A stretch of 64,000 nt of DNA from Verrucomicrobiota bacterium (GCA_003152315.1 PLZV01000022.1:1-64000), one strand, 5' to 3'; numbered from the stretch's first letter, positions 9,599-19,226 are shown. Made by a program: numbers and translations. Notes: generated by a model from the sequence alone, not told the origin.

Positions 9599-10825
9599 AT
9601 GTTTCTACGGTTCAAGGGGCAGGCCGTCATCGCGCTAATACTGATTGGTACTGGAGCGACGCGTGTGTTTGGCGCGGATGTGGATGTAACGAAGGGAAGC
9701 CACATCTCGTTTGGCGTTTCGGGTTTCGGAGGCGATGCGTCGATTGCGGGACAAGTAACGGAGGTATTGAAGAACGATTTGCGGTTGTCGGGCTATTTTT
9801 CCCTGACCCCGGTGGGCGGCGCAAAATATGTACAGTCGGGTGCGGTGCGCGGTGACCGTAGCGGCGTGGTTATCGAATGCGTCGTAATGCAACAGGACAT
9901 GAAGAAGGTTGTGTTGTCAAAGACCTACCAGGGCAGCGGACAGGATTTGCGGCGCGCGGTGCACAAGCTGACGGATGACATTGTCCAGGCGATCACCAGC
10001 CAGCCGGGCATCGCGCAGACGAAGATCGCGTTCGTCTGGTCGCACGGCGGCGTGAAGGAATTGGCCGTAATGGATTACGACGGCTATAACGTGAAGCAAC
10101 TCACGTATGACCGTTCGATTAGTGTGCGCCCCCGCTGGTCGCCGGATGGCCGCAAGATCGTCTACACCAGTTATAAGAACCTCTTTCCGGATGTGCTGGA
10201 GGTGGACCTTTATACCGGCCAGCGGCTGCGTCTCGCGGCCTACCCGGGGCTGAACACCGGCGCGGCGTTTTCGCCCGATGGTTTGAGCATCGCCTTGACG
10301 CTGAGCAAAGGGGGGAATCCCGAATTATACACGATGAACGCCCAGGGGGGCGATTTGCGACAGTTGACCCACTCACGCGGCGGGGAATCGTCACCGACAT
10401 GGTCGCCCGATGGACGGGACATTGCGTACGTAAGTGATGAAAGTGGCGCGCCACAGATTTGGATGATGGGCAAGGACGGGGGCGCGGCGTCGCGGTTGAC
10501 AGTGTCGCCGAGCTACAATACAGAGCCCGACTGGTCGCGTCCACCGGCCAACTCGGATATGAAACCGATGTTGGCGCTGACGTCGCGGGTGGGTGGCAAG
10601 TTTCAGTTGGGAGTGTACGACCACGGCACCGGCGCGGTGACGCCCGTCGTGGCCGACAGTGCCGACAACGAAGATCCGTCCTGGGCACCGGATGGGCGAC
10701 ATCTGGTTTTTGGGAAGACGCAGCACTGGCGGACGCAGTTGTATCTGCTTGACGTTGTGACCGGCGAGCAAGTACAGTTGCCTGCTATCGAAGGGGGCGC
10801 GTCCGAACCCGCGTGGGGACCGTAA
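9599..10825 (+). CDS. tolB: Tol-Pal system protein TolB
   Basis: This 408-residue periplasmic protein has an N-terminal signal sequence (about 1-22, cleavage near VFGA), an N-terminal TolB domain (GAKYVQSGAVRGD) and a six-bladed beta-propeller. Blade repeats are visible as WSPDGRKIVYTSY, FSPDGLSIALTLS, WSPDGRDIAYVSD and WAPDGRHLVFGKT. TolB binds Pal and TolA and helps the envelope constrict at division. An RBS-like GGAGG lies just before the start. It is slightly shorter than typical proteobacterial TolB. Confidence 0.93.
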   Translation: MFLRFKGQAVIALILIGTGATRVFGADVDVTKGSHISFGVSGFGGDASIAGQVTEVLKNDLRLSGYFSLTPVGGAKYVQSGAVRGDRSGVVIECVVMQQDMKKVVLSKTYQGSGQDLRRAVHKLTDDIVQAITSQPGIAQTKIAFVWSHGGVKELAVMDYDGYNVKQLTYDRSISVRPRWSPDGRKIVYTSYKNLFPDVLEVDLYTGQRLRLAAYPGLNTGAAFSPDGLSIALTLSKGGNPELYTMNAQGGDLRQLTHSRGGESSPTWSPDGRDIAYVSDESGAPQIWMMGKDGGAASRLTVSPSYNTEPDWSRPPANSDMKPMLALTSRVGGKFQLGVYDHGTGAVTPVVADSADNEDPSWAPDGRHLVFGKTQHWRTQLYLLDVVTGEQVQLPAIEGGASEPAWGP

Positions 10826-10870
10826 GTTACGGACGCGAAGAAACAAATCGTTACAAGGAGAAAGCCTCTC

Positions 10871-11413
10871 ATGAGGAAGAAATTTTTAGTACAGATCATT
10901 TTGGCGACCGCGGTTGCGGCATTTGGATTGACGGGCTGCAAGAATAAGACCGGAACCGGCTCCGGCTCGAAGCAGCCTGGTGCGGAAGGGGGCGTACCGC
11001 CGCTCGGTTCTGGTTCGGACGTTACGAGCACGGGCGGCAACGGCGTTCGCCCGGAAGGCCTTTCCGGCGATCTTGCGCACGGACAATTTGCACCCGTTTA
11101 TTTTGACTACGACAGCGCACGCATTCGTCCCAGCGAGGGCCCGAAGCTCCAGGCAGTGGCCGCGTACTTGAAGTCAAATCCCGGCAAGCTGGTGGTGGAA
11201 GGCCATTGCGATGAACGGGGCACCGCTGAATTCAACCGGGCGCTGGGTGAACGACGCGCGCTGGCGGCCCGCGAGGAGCTGGTCAAGCAGGGCGCTGACG
11301 GTAGCCGGATCACGACCATCAGCTACGGCTCGGACCGACCCGCGGACATGGGTCACGACGAAGCGGCGTGGTCAAAGAACCGTCGCTGTGAGTTTGTGGT
11401 CGTGAATCAGTAG
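10871..11413 (+). CDS. pal: Peptidoglycan-associated lipoprotein Pal (OmpA-like)
   Basis: This 180-residue lipoprotein has a lipobox LTGC with acylated C23. A Gly/Ser linker follows, then an OmpA-type peptidoglycan-binding domain (about 73-180) with VYFDYDSARIRP, VVEGHCDERGTAEFNRALGERRA and NRRCEFVV. It tethers the outer membrane to the cell wall and closes the Tol-Pal cluster. AAGGAG lies about 8 nt upstream of ATG 10871. No cpoB/ybgF gene follows, unlike in proteobacteria; tatA comes next. Confidence 0.95.
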   Translation: MRKKFLVQIILATAVAAFGLTGCKNKTGTGSGSKQPGAEGGVPPLGSGSDVTSTGGNGVRPEGLSGDLAHGQFAPVYFDYDSARIRPSEGPKLQAVAAYLKSNPGKLVVEGHCDERGTAEFNRALGERRALAAREELVKQGADGSRITTISYGSDRPADMGHDEAAWSKNRRCEFVVVNQ

Positions 11414-11428
11414 ACTTTGGCTGCTTCG

Positions 11429-11471
11429 TTGACAGGTGGGAAACGCCGTAGTAGGGTGCACCTGTCAGGAG
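11429..11471 (+). promoter_or_regulatory. tatA promoter-like elements and hairpin at the ribosome binding site
   Basis: TTGACA (11429-11434) plus 17 nt plus TAGGGT (11452-11457) resembles a sigma-70 promoter. Overlapping it, TGACAGGTG (11430-11438) pairs perfectly with CACCTGTCA (11459-11467), placing a 9-bp stem against the AGGAG ribosome binding site (11467-11471) of tatA. If this stretch is transcribed from the pal side, the stem could limit tatA translation; a transcript started at the promoter would lack the left arm. Confidence 0.4.
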
Positions 11472-11477
11472 ACACGT

Positions 11478-11729
11478 ATGACACCTGTATTAGCCGTGTT
11501 GAGTGAGTGGCACATCTTCCTTGTGCTGATTATCGTTTTCTTGCTGTTTGGAGGCAAGAAGCTGCCGGAGTTGGCCCGAGGAATCGGCGAAGCGATGAAG
11601 GAGTTTAAAAAAGCCTCCCGCGACATTCACGATGACACTCCCCAAACGCCACCGCCGCCGCCTGCGCCGAGCAAGCCGGAAATCACCGCTACCAGCACTC
11701 AGCATCCGCCGGACACGAAACTGAACTAG
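11478..11729 (+). CDS. tatA: Sec-independent translocase subunit TatA/TatE
   Basis: This 83-residue protein has the Tat hallmark: a short N-terminal TM helix (EWHIFLVLIIVFLLF), the FGGKKLPELARGIGEAMKEFKKA amphipathic helix, then a Pro-rich polar tail. TatA oligomerises to permit passage of folded twin-arginine proteins. ATG 11478 is preferred over 11436 because AGGAG lies 6 nt upstream and the TM helix then starts near residue 9. tatC follows 21 nt later; no separate tatB is present, so this subunit may serve both roles. Confidence 0.9.
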   Translation: MTPVLAVLSEWHIFLVLIIVFLLFGGKKLPELARGIGEAMKEFKKASRDIHDDTPQTPPPPPAPSKPEITATSTQHPPDTKLN

Positions 11730-11750
11730 CTGTACGACTGATGGACGAGC

Positions 11751-12587
11751 TTGCTTAGATGGCTTGCGATATTGACGGGCTGGCTGGCCAAGCAACAGAA
11801 CCAAGATTCGCGCCAGGAACTCCAGGTCGTGTCCGAAGATGTGGAAGGTGAGAGCAAGTCCTTCCTTGAGCATCTGGAAGACCTCCGCAGCACGATAATC
11901 AAAATTGGCGTCGCGCTCTTCCTCGGCTTCAACATCTGCCTGGTGTTTGCCAATCACATCCTCGTATTCCTCGAAGAGCCGTGGCGGCGAATCGTGCCGG
12001 GCCCGGAAGGACAGCTCGTCAGCCTGAGGGTTACCGACGCCTTTTTCCTCTGGATGAAGTTGTCGTTTTATGGCGGGTTGGTGTTGGCCTCGCCGGCGGT
12101 CTGCTATTTCCTGGCGGACTTCATTCTTCCCGCGCTGAAGAAGAAGGAAAGGGCGCTGCTCATGCCCACTTTCATTTTTGGGACACTACTCTTCCTGTCC
12201 GGCGCAGCCATTTGCTATTACGTAATGATCCCGCAGACATTGAAAGTGTTCCTCAAGTATACCGATTGGTTGGAGATGAAGCGCCAATGGACAGCTGTGG
12301 ACTACGTCGGCTTCGTGACGAACTTCATGCTGTCGGTGGGGATCACGTTTGAAGTGCCGCTGGTCATCCTGATGTTGGTGCGGCTCGGCATCCTCAGCGC
12401 CAGCACGGTGGCGGGCGGACGTAAAATCATGATCGCTGGGGCGGTCATCCTTGCGGCCATCCTCGCGCCACCCGACCCATTTTCAATGGTTATGATGTCG
12501 CTCCCACTCGTCGTGATCTGCGAGATCACCATCTGGCTGGCGTGGTTCGTGGAGCGGCGGCGAAATAAACGGCTAATGAGAAGCTAG
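11751..12587 (+). CDS. tatC: Sec-independent translocase subunit TatC
   Basis: This protein of up to 278 residues has six predicted TM helices and the family signature FLEHLEDLRSTIIK before TM1, the site that recognises twin-arginine signal peptides. VGFVTNFMLSVGITFEVPLVILML and the IMIAGAVILAAILAPPDPFS segment are typical of the C-terminal half. The longest reading uses TTG 11751, adding an unusual 26-residue N-tail; GTG 11829, after AGGAACT, gives a more normal length of about 252. Its stop overlaps the convergent DUF1844 gene by 4 bp. Confidence 0.93.
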   Translation: MLRWLAILTGWLAKQQNQDSRQELQVVSEDVEGESKSFLEHLEDLRSTIIKIGVALFLGFNICLVFANHILVFLEEPWRRIVPGPEGQLVSLRVTDAFFLWMKLSFYGGLVLASPAVCYFLADFILPALKKKERALLMPTFIFGTLLFLSGAAICYYVMIPQTLKVFLKYTDWLEMKRQWTAVDYVGFVTNFMLSVGITFEVPLVILMLVRLGILSASTVAGGRKIMIAGAVILAAILAPPDPFSMVMMSLPLVVICEITIWLAWFVERRRNKRLMRS

Positions 12588-12958
12588 TCGTAGGTCTTGC
12601 GGAACTTGACCTTCGGATCGTCGGCTGCGCCTTCCGCAGGTTTGGCCGGTTCGGAAGGTTTCTCGGGTGTTTGGGGTGACTTGGTTTCCTCGACGAACAT
12701 CAGTCGCAAGTCGGTGAGCGTGGCGCGGAGCACCTTGGTTTCGTCAGAGTTGAGGTTGCCTTTGGTTTTGCTCTCGAGCATCTCGAGTGTGTCAATGAAA
12801 AGACGGGCGGCCGGCAGGTTCTTTTCGGCTTTCCCGGTGGCGGGGTTGGCGAGTTTGCCGAGGGCGATCATCGCCTGCGTGCCGAACAAGCCAACCATGT
12901 CCAGAAAGCGGAGTGTGTCCTCGGTTGAACCCTGCGTGTCTTGTTGAACTTCGGCCAT
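12584..12958 (-). CDS. DUF1844 domain protein
   Basis: This 124-residue soluble protein has the DUF1844 core LRFLDMVGLFGTQAMIALGKLANPATGKAEKNLPAARLFIDTLEML (about 16-60), followed by helices and an acidic, Pro-rich C-terminal tail. The family is widespread in PVC and Acidobacteria; its function is unknown. The start codon lies 1 nt after the stop of the double M16 peptidase, so the two are probably co-translated. Confidence 0.85.
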   Translation of the reverse strand: MAEVQQDTQGSTEDTLRFLDMVGLFGTQAMIALGKLANPATGKAEKNLPAARLFIDTLEMLESKTKGNLNSDETKVLRATLTDLRLMFVEETKSPQTPEKPSEPAKPAEGAADDPKVKFRKTYD

Positions 12959-12959
12959 G

Positions 12960-15566
12960 TTATTTCTTCTCCTCTGCCGGCGTTACCACGACGACAGCAT
13001 GCGGCTTGTTGTTGAAGTACCGATTCGCCACCCGCTTGATGTCATCGAGCGTCACCGCGCGGTACTTATCATCCATCGTCCTGAAATAATTATAACCGAG
13101 GCCGGACAACTCGTCCATTCCCACCATCAGGCTCAACTCGGAGTTATCCTGCATATGAACGCGACGCTGCCCGATGATACCGTTCCTGGCGCGGGTCAAC
13201 TCTTCCTCATTCAACCCGTTCGCTTCCAATTTCTCAAGCTCGGCGAAGATCTCTTTTTCGCAAGTGCCGACGTTCTGTGGTGTCGTGCCGACGTAAAAAG
13301 CGAAATAGCCGGGATCAAGGCCCAGCAACTGGTACGCGCCAACATAGTAGCACAGGCCCAGTTCGTCGCGGAGACGACGGAAGACCCGTGAGCCTTGTCC
13401 GGTATACGCTTCGCTGAGCAACTCGAGGGCGAAGCGGTCCTTGCTGAAAATATCCGCGCCGCTGTAACCAATGAGCAGGACGGCCTGCTCCTTTGGGACA
13501 TTCTGCAGCTTGCGCATGTCGGCGAGGAGCGGCTCTGGGCCCGACTGCGGGAATTCCAGCTTCACCGATCGCATGACGCCGAACTTCGCCTCGACTTTCT
13601 TGCGCACCTCCTCGGCGTTCACATTACCGAACACGGTGAGCACGAGGTTATTCGGCACGACAAAGCGGCGATGAAAATCAACGAGATCGGCGCGGGCGAG
13701 TTTCCCAACCGCATCCGGGTTCCCCAGGGGGTTAAGGCGATAGGGATGCCGGGTAAAAAGCGATTCGCGGAGAGTTTGCTGGCCCTTGCGCAGGATCTGG
13801 TCCTGTTCGGCCTTGAACTCCGAGAGTTGCACCGTGCGCTCGCGGGCCAGCATGTCATCCGGAAACGTCGGATTCTGGAGTACATCGGCCAACAGGTCGA
13901 GTGTGCGATCGAAATCCTCGCTTAACGACTGCGCCGCAATGCCGAAACTATTGTTGCCTGAAAAATGGTTAATGGCCCCGCCGACGGACTCCATCGTCTC
14001 CGCAATCTGCTCCGCGGTGCGCGTCTTCGTGCCTTTCAGCAGCATACGCGCGGTCAACTTCGTAAGGCCGTTGTTTGCTCCGGTCTCGGCGATGACGCCA
14101 CCCTTTAGGATGGCATGGAAATCCACGAGCGGCAGCTTCGGATCTTCGCGCACGAGCAGGCGGAGTCCGTTCGAGAACTCAAACTTCTTGATCGTGATTT
14201 CAGTTTTGACCGCCGCTGCAACTGTTGGTTTGGCCAGCGTACCCGTCGGGTTGAGCGAGGTGATGGTGAGATTGTTGTCCGTGAAGTACGTCTGAATCAC
14301 GCGTTGCAAATCGTCACGGGAGACCTTGCGCAGGTTCTCCAGGTACACATCCGAGAAGTTCGGATCCCCCACGAGAAATTCATTTTGCGCGATGTCCGAG
14401 GCCTGACCTTGCATCGTCTTGAGCCGCTCGAGGTAATTGCTCGTGCTGATTTTGATAGCCTTGTGCAATTCTTCTTCGGTGACGGGTTGTTCGGCGAGAT
14501 GCTTCACCTGCTCGCGAATCGCCGCAATGGCCGCTTCCCGCTTGTCGGGGTCGGCGCTGGCTTCAATGACGAAAATTCCCGGATAGCCGGGCGTGTAGCT
14601 GCCGGCGCCAATTCCATGCACCAAACCGCGCTTTTGACGAAGTTCGCGGTACAGACGCGAGCTATTGCCCTGGCCGAGAACAATCGCCAGCACGTCGAGC
14701 GGGTAGACATCGGGATGCGTGACCGCGGGAATGTGCCAGGCCAGATGGATCTGGGAGAGTTGCATCGGCATCTCTTCGTGGTATTCGCGCAGACTGAGCT
14801 GGGGAGGTTCGAGCGGGACGAAAGCCGGCGCGACCGCGCCCATAGCGGCGTCCTTCGTTTGGTCGCGCACTTCTTGCTCGACCTTTGCTGCATCCACGTC
14901 ACCGACGACAACGAACACGATGTTGTTGGGTACGTAATGTTCCTTGTAGTAGGCGACCACGTCGTTGCGGCTGAGGCGATTGTAAATGTCGGGATAGCCG
15001 ATGACGGGGAAACGGTACGGGTGGGTCGTGAATGCCGTCGCCCATAGCGTACGATTGGCACGCCGCCCGGGGTCGTCGTTATTCATCGCCATCTCGCGGA
15101 GAATTACCCGTTTCTCTTTCAGCAGCTCCGGCTCGGGAATGGATGCATGCTGCATGCAGTCGGCCAGGATGTCGACGGCGGTTTGCCAGTTTTCCGACGG
15201 GAGATTGATGTAGAAGACGGTCTGTTCAAAGGAGGTGTAGGCGTTGATATAGCCGCCCTTGCGCTCGATCTCCTGGGCGATTTGCGATACGCCGCGGGTG
15301 GTCGTGCCCTTGAAGAGCATGTGCTCCAGGACATGCGAGAGGCCGGCACCCATCCACGGACCTTCGGTGATGCTGCCAGCCCGCACCCAGGCCTGGGCGG
15401 TGACGACCGGCGCGCTGTGGTCTTCGCGCACCAGAAGGGTGAGCCCGTTATCGAGGACGACCTTGTGAACGGGCGGGGACTGGAGAGTTTGGGCTTGAGT
15501 CATGGAAGTACCTGCGGTGAATAGGAGCGCGACCGCAAGGCTGCGCCGGAGGCAGTGGGATCGCAT
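12960..15566 (-). CDS. Exported M16 zinc peptidase, tandem-domain type
   Basis: This 868-residue protein has an N-terminal signal peptide (about 1-25, SMTQAQ) and two fused M16 units. The first has the complete zinc motif H78-V-L-E81-H82 in SHVLEHMLFKGT. The second, from about residue 440, has LTKLTARMLLKGT at the equivalent place and lacks zinc ligands, so it is the structural half. The layout resembles pitrilysin-type M16 enzymes such as periplasmic PqqL. It degrades peptides, probably in the periplasm. It lies 14 nt after the Minf_1886 gene and 1 nt before DUF1844 in a minus-strand operon. Confidence 0.93.
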   Translation of the reverse strand: MRSHCLRRSLAVALLFTAGTSMTQAQTLQSPPVHKVVLDNGLTLLVREDHSAPVVTAQAWVRAGSITEGPWMGAGLSHVLEHMLFKGTTTRGVSQIAQEIERKGGYINAYTSFEQTVFYINLPSENWQTAVDILADCMQHASIPEPELLKEKRVILREMAMNNDDPGRRANRTLWATAFTTHPYRFPVIGYPDIYNRLSRNDVVAYYKEHYVPNNIVFVVVGDVDAAKVEQEVRDQTKDAAMGAVAPAFVPLEPPQLSLREYHEEMPMQLSQIHLAWHIPAVTHPDVYPLDVLAIVLGQGNSSRLYRELRQKRGLVHGIGAGSYTPGYPGIFVIEASADPDKREAAIAAIREQVKHLAEQPVTEEELHKAIKISTSNYLERLKTMQGQASDIAQNEFLVGDPNFSDVYLENLRKVSRDDLQRVIQTYFTDNNLTITSLNPTGTLAKPTVAAAVKTEITIKKFEFSNGLRLLVREDPKLPLVDFHAILKGGVIAETGANNGLTKLTARMLLKGTKTRTAEQIAETMESVGGAINHFSGNNSFGIAAQSLSEDFDRTLDLLADVLQNPTFPDDMLARERTVQLSEFKAEQDQILRKGQQTLRESLFTRHPYRLNPLGNPDAVGKLARADLVDFHRRFVVPNNLVLTVFGNVNAEEVRKKVEAKFGVMRSVKLEFPQSGPEPLLADMRKLQNVPKEQAVLLIGYSGADIFSKDRFALELLSEAYTGQGSRVFRRLRDELGLCYYVGAYQLLGLDPGYFAFYVGTTPQNVGTCEKEIFAELEKLEANGLNEEELTRARNGIIGQRRVHMQDNSELSLMVGMDELSGLGYNYFRTMDDKYRAVTLDDIKRVANRYFNNKPHAVVVVTPAEEKK

Positions 15567-15580
15567 GCCGTTTCAGACAC

Positions 15581-16072
15581 CTAGTTCGAACCGCCGCTCA
15601 ATTTCTTCGCGTCGGCGGTCCGGCTCGGCACGCTGTGATAACGCTCAGTGGCGTCCTGATGACTGGCGGGACGACAGCTGCGCGTGCCCGGGGGCGGCTG
15701 GTAGGGTTTGACGAAGGCCTCGTCGAAATCGTAACCGCCCTTGAAATCTTCGCGGGTATCCTGTTCGGTCTTGCCGAGAATGCCTTTGTCCACCATGCAG
15801 AAGACAATCTCGCCGAAATCCTCGCATTGCTTCACGCCCCAAAAGCTGAGCACGGTCTTCGCCATCGGGCCAAACTGATCGATCGCGAAACGCCGCAGAC
15901 CGTCGAGCAATTCCTGGCCACTGACATGCCGTCCCACGCCGCGCGATTCTTTTTTGAGTAATTTGATGGTGAAGTCGAGGCCCTCGCGCACGAAGTAGTA
16001 CGCGTCACGGTCGTAGCGGCCATCCGCTCGCGCGATCTCGTCGACTGCCTCGGGCAAATTCAGCTTTTGCAT
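15581..16072 (-). CDS. Minf_1886 family protein
   Basis: This 163-residue protein matches the uncharacterised Minf_1886 family (named from Methylacidiphilum) by its MQKLNLPEAVDEIA start, YYFVREGLDFTIKLL, GQELLDGLRRFAIDQFG, VLSFWGVKQCEDFGEIVF and EDFKGGYDFDEAFV segments. The family is common in Verrucomicrobia and relatives. The start at 16072 is chosen because the upstream gene stop overlaps it as TAATG and the family normally begins here; an in-frame extension to 16132 would be non-homologous. The function is unknown. Confidence 0.88.
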   Translation of the reverse strand: MQKLNLPEAVDEIARADGRYDRDAYYFVREGLDFTIKLLKKESRGVGRHVSGQELLDGLRRFAIDQFGPMAKTVLSFWGVKQCEDFGEIVFCMVDKGILGKTEQDTREDFKGGYDFDEAFVKPYQPPPGTRSCRPASHQDATERYHSVPSRTADAKKLSGGSN

Positions 16073-16212
16073 TAGCGGCCCCTCATTTCCGATGTTGCGA
16101 CGCTGGCGGCCTTTGGATGCCGCGCGCGCCATTCCCTCACCGCTGTTCCCAACAGGAGCGCCGACAAGCAGAACGCCACGATGTATTGCTCCTGTCTCGT
16201 CAACTTGAACAT
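16072..16212 (-). CDS. Small single-TM protein upstream of the Minf_1886 gene
   Basis: This is a 46-residue ORF beginning MFKLTRQEQYIVAFCLSALL, with one TM helix (about residues 9-24), then a basic segment (REWRARHPK). Its TAA overlaps the Minf_1886 ATG as TAATG, suggesting translational coupling. AGGAGCAGG lies upstream, though far from the ATG. The sequence resembles the N-terminal membrane anchors of ComEA-like proteins I recall from this phylum, but no helix-hairpin-helix domain follows. Existence is supported mainly by the overlap and composition. Confidence 0.5.
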   Translation of the reverse strand: MFKLTRQEQYIVAFCLSALLLGTAVREWRARHPKAASVATSEMRGR

Positions 16213-16352
16213 AGCGACCTCACTCACCTGCTCCTGTACAGAATATAGCGGAGTTTCGCCGCGTCTCAACTAGAATCTGGCATTCGCTTCAAATGCCCCG
16301 GCGCAGTTGTTACGGGATTTCGCGACTTGCCGGAATCCGGAGATCGGGCTCA

Positions 16353-18977
16353 TTACGATGCGGCGATGTTAACCAACTTCCCCGGGACAACAATGATTTT
16401 TTTAATTTGTTTGCCCGCGAGGTGCTCCTGCACGCGTTCGTTTGCGAGCGCTATCTTCTCCAGGTCCTCCCGCGAGATCTGCGCGGGGACGTCCAGCCGG
16501 TCGCGGAGCTTCCCGTTGACCTGCAGAATGATGGTGACGGTATCCTCTTTGAGGAGCGCCTCATCGAATGCCGGCCACGGCTCGTAGGCGAGCGTTTGCT
16601 TGTGGCCGAGCTTCTCCCAGAGTTCTTCCGCCAAATGCGGCGCGTAGGGCGCGAGCGCGAGCACGAATGGTTCGAGGAGCTTGCGCGGACGCTTCTCCTG
16701 CGCGGTGACCTCGTTGACGAAGATCATCATCTGGGAAATGGCGGTATTGAAGGCGAGCGTATCCGTGTCCTCGCCGACTTTCTTGATGGTTTGATGCAGG
16801 GCTTTGAGAAGCGCTGCTGATGGCTCGCTGTCGTCGAGGATGAGCGTTCCGTCCTCGTTGCAGTACAATCGCCACACGCGGCCGAGGAAGCGATAGACGC
16901 CTTCGAGTCCCTGCGTGTTCCACGGCTTGGTCGCTTCCAGCGGGCCCATGAACATCTCGTACATACGCAAGGCGTCTGCGCCATAGTCGCGGACCACGTC
17001 GTCGGGGGTGATCACATTGCTCCCGCCGCGCGACTTGGACATCTTCTGGTTGTCCTCGCCGAGGATCATGCCCTGGTTCACGAGCTTCATGAATGGCTCC
17101 GGCGTGGACACGTGGCCGAGATCGAAGAGGACCTTGTGCCAGAACCGCGAGTAGAGCAGGTGCAACACGGCATGCTCCGCGCCGCCGATGTAGAGATCGA
17201 CCGGCATCCAGTATTTTTCCTTCTCCTTCGCGACGAACGCCTGGTCGTTGTGGGGATCGATGTAGCGCAGGAAATACCAGCACGAGCCCGCCCATTGCGG
17301 CATCGTGTTCGTCTCGCGTGTAGCCGGGGCGTCGCATTGCGGGCATTTCGTATTGACCCAATCCGTCGCCTTGGCCAACGGCGGCTCCGCATTGCCCGCC
17401 GGCGTGTAATCCTTCATCTCCGGCAACTGCAATGGCAATTCACGTTCCGGCACCGCCACGGCGCCATGCTCCGGACAATGCACAATCGGAATTGGTTCGC
17501 CCCAGTAACGTTGTCGCGAGAACAGCCAGTCGCGAAGCTTGTACTGGACGGTTGGTTTGCCCAGCTTCTTTTCTTCGAGCCAGGCGGTGATCTTCTTCTT
17601 GGCTTCGGGTGTCGGAAGGCCGGTGATCGGGCCGCTGTTTACGGATGTACCATCGCCGGTGAATCCCTGTGGGTCAATTCCAGCGGGTGATTGAACAACG
17701 GTGCGAATCTCCAGGCCAAACTTCTTGGCGAACTCGAAATCGCGGGTATCGTGGGCGGGAACGGCCATGATCGCGCCGGTGCCGTAACCCATCATCACGT
17801 AGTCGGCCACCCAGATCGGAATCTTCTCATTATTGACCGGGTTAATGGCGTAACCGCCGGTGAAAACGCCGGTCTTTTCCTTCTCCAACTGCGTGCGTTC
17901 CAACTCGCTCTTCGTTGCCGCGTTTGTACGGTAGGCGTCCACGGCGGCGCGCTGTTGCGCTGGCGTGACTTTCTCCACGAGCGAATGTTCTGGCGCTAGC
18001 ACCATGTACGTTGCACCGAAAAGTGTGTCCGGCCGCGTTGTGAAGATGCGGAGCCTATCGCCGGCTTCGGTCTTGAAATCGACTTCCGCACCCTCGCTCC
18101 GGCCAATCCAGTTGCGCTGTTGTTCCTTGATCGACTCGGGCCAATCGACCAACTCCAAATCTTTCAATAACCGGTCGGCGTATTTCGTGATGCGGAGAAT
18201 CCACTGACGGAGTGGCCGGCGGTAAACTTCCTTGTGACCTTTGCGATCGCACGTGCCGTCCGCATTGACCTCTTCGTTGGCGAGGACGGCCTTGCAGCCC
18301 TCACACCACCAGACGGGCACTTCGGATTCGTAGGCGAGTCGCATTTTGGGGATGAAAAGTTGACGTACCAGATCGCGTGCCCCCACTTCCGATTTCCCGA
18401 AGAACCCTTTTCGGGTGCCGGCAAGAAAGGGGTTGTCCTTCCATTCGTCTTGCCGCTGCGGCGTTTCGGCAAGTGCGTCCTGAAGGAGGGCGATTGGCTG
18501 CGCTTTCTCGAGTTCAGGGTCATAGTAAGAATTGAAAAGCTGCAGGAAAATCCACTGGGTCCACTTGTAGTAGCCTGGATCTGTGGTATCGACTTCGCGG
18601 TCCCAGTCGTAACTGAGGCCGAGCATCTGGATCTGGCGGCGGAAGTTGTCAATATTCTTGCGCGTGGTGATCGACGGATGCGTGCCGGTGTCGATGGCGT
18701 ATTGTTCGGCGGGGAGGCCGAACGCGTCCCAGCCCATCGGATGAAGCACGTTGCAGCCGCGCATCCGCTGGAAGCGGCTGTAGATGTCGGTGGCGGTATA
18801 GCCTTCGGGATGGCCCACGTGCAGGCCGGCGCCGCTGGGGTAGGGGAACATGTCGAGGACGTAGAGCTTTTTCCCGGCAGAATCGTCGCGCGGGGCGAAC
18901 GTTTTGTGTTCCGCCCAATAGCGCTGCCACTTCGGCTCAATCTTGTCGAACGGATATTTCTTACGGAGTTCCGGCAT
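16353..18977 (-). CDS. leuS: Leucyl-tRNA synthetase
   Basis: This 874-residue class I synthetase charges tRNA-Leu. The HIGH-type motif is H53-V-G-H56 in [15 protein letters not shown]; the KMSKS loop is residues 645-649. Between them lies the CP1 editing domain ([19 protein letters not shown], and the [18 protein letters not shown] editing pocket). A zinc-ribbon-like [22 protein letters not shown] segment precedes KMSKS. The anticodon-binding and C-terminal domains are complete. It starts at ATG 18977. It is first of a minus-strand run that continues, after a 140-nt gap, into the small TM protein and Minf_1886 genes. Confidence 0.97.
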   Translation of the reverse strand: MPELRKKYPFDKIEPKWQRYWAEHKTFAPRDDSAGKKLYVLDMFPYPSGAGLHVGHPEGYTATDIYSRFQRMRGCNVLHPMGWDAFGLPAEQYAIDTGTHPSITTRKNIDNFRRQIQMLGLSYDWDREVDTTDPGYYKWTQWIFLQLFNSYYDPELEKAQPIALLQDALAETPQRQDEWKDNPFLAGTRKGFFGKSEVGARDLVRQLFIPKMRLAYESEVPVWWCEGCKAVLANEEVNADGTCDRKGHKEVYRRPLRQWILRITKYADRLLKDLELVDWPESIKEQQRNWIGRSEGAEVDFKTEAGDRLRIFTTRPDTLFGATYMVLAPEHSLVEKVTPAQQRAAVDAYRTNAATKSELERTQLEKEKTGVFTGGYAINPVNNEKIPIWVADYVMMGYGTGAIMAVPAHDTRDFEFAKKFGLEIRTVVQSPAGIDPQGFTGDGTSVNSGPITGLPTPEAKKKITAWLEEKKLGKPTVQYKLRDWLFSRQRYWGEPIPIVHCPEHGAVAVPERELPLQLPEMKDYTPAGNAEPPLAKATDWVNTKCPQCDAPATRETNTMPQWAGSCWYFLRYIDPHNDQAFVAKEKEKYWMPVDLYIGGAEHAVLHLLYSRFWHKVLFDLGHVSTPEPFMKLVNQGMILGEDNQKMSKSRGGSNVITPDDVVRDYGADALRMYEMFMGPLEATKPWNTQGLEGVYRFLGRVWRLYCNEDGTLILDDSEPSAALLKALHQTIKKVGEDTDTLAFNTAISQMMIFVNEVTAQEKRPRKLLEPFVLALAPYAPHLAEELWEKLGHKQTLAYEPWPAFDEALLKEDTVTIILQVNGKLRDRLDVPAQISREDLEKIALANERVQEHLAGKQIKKIIVVPGKLVNIAAS

Positions 18978-19021
18978 AAAGCGAGGAGACTATACCGGCT
19001 GGCATATGTCTAGGCAAGCGT

Positions 19022-19226
19022 AGCTCAACATTCAATCCAACCGTGGTAATGCAATCGTTTGTATAGTAGGGATTTGAGCTTGAGCAATTTCCAACATCCC
19101 CTTGATATGGCGGATCGAATGTAATCCGTGGCCTTGATTGTCTGTGACAACAACCTTGACAGTGCAATCGTTTGTATGATAGGAGATAAGCGCTAGGCAA
19201 TTGCCAGCACCCCGTTCGTGCGGAGC
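19022..19226 (+). promoter_or_regulatory. Duplicated operator-like units upstream of the GH16 gene
   Basis: TGCAATCGTTTGTAT occurs identically at 19050-19064 and 19163-19177, 113 bp apart. TGCAATCGTTTGTA fits the LacI/GalR-type operator pattern TGNAANCGNTTNCA at all but one fixed position. Each copy is followed by a similar tail (TAGG, then CAATT-CCA-CA-CCC), so a unit of about 65 bp is duplicated. AGCTCAACATTCAA at 19022-19035 also recurs within the downstream gene at 19365-19378. No LacI-family gene is in the window. Confidence 0.45.

Noticed and set aside
19156-19180. TTGACA followed by TATGAT as a GH16 promoter
   Set aside because: The spacer is only 13 nt, too short for a normal sigma-70 promoter; the TATGAT lies within the repeated operator-like unit.
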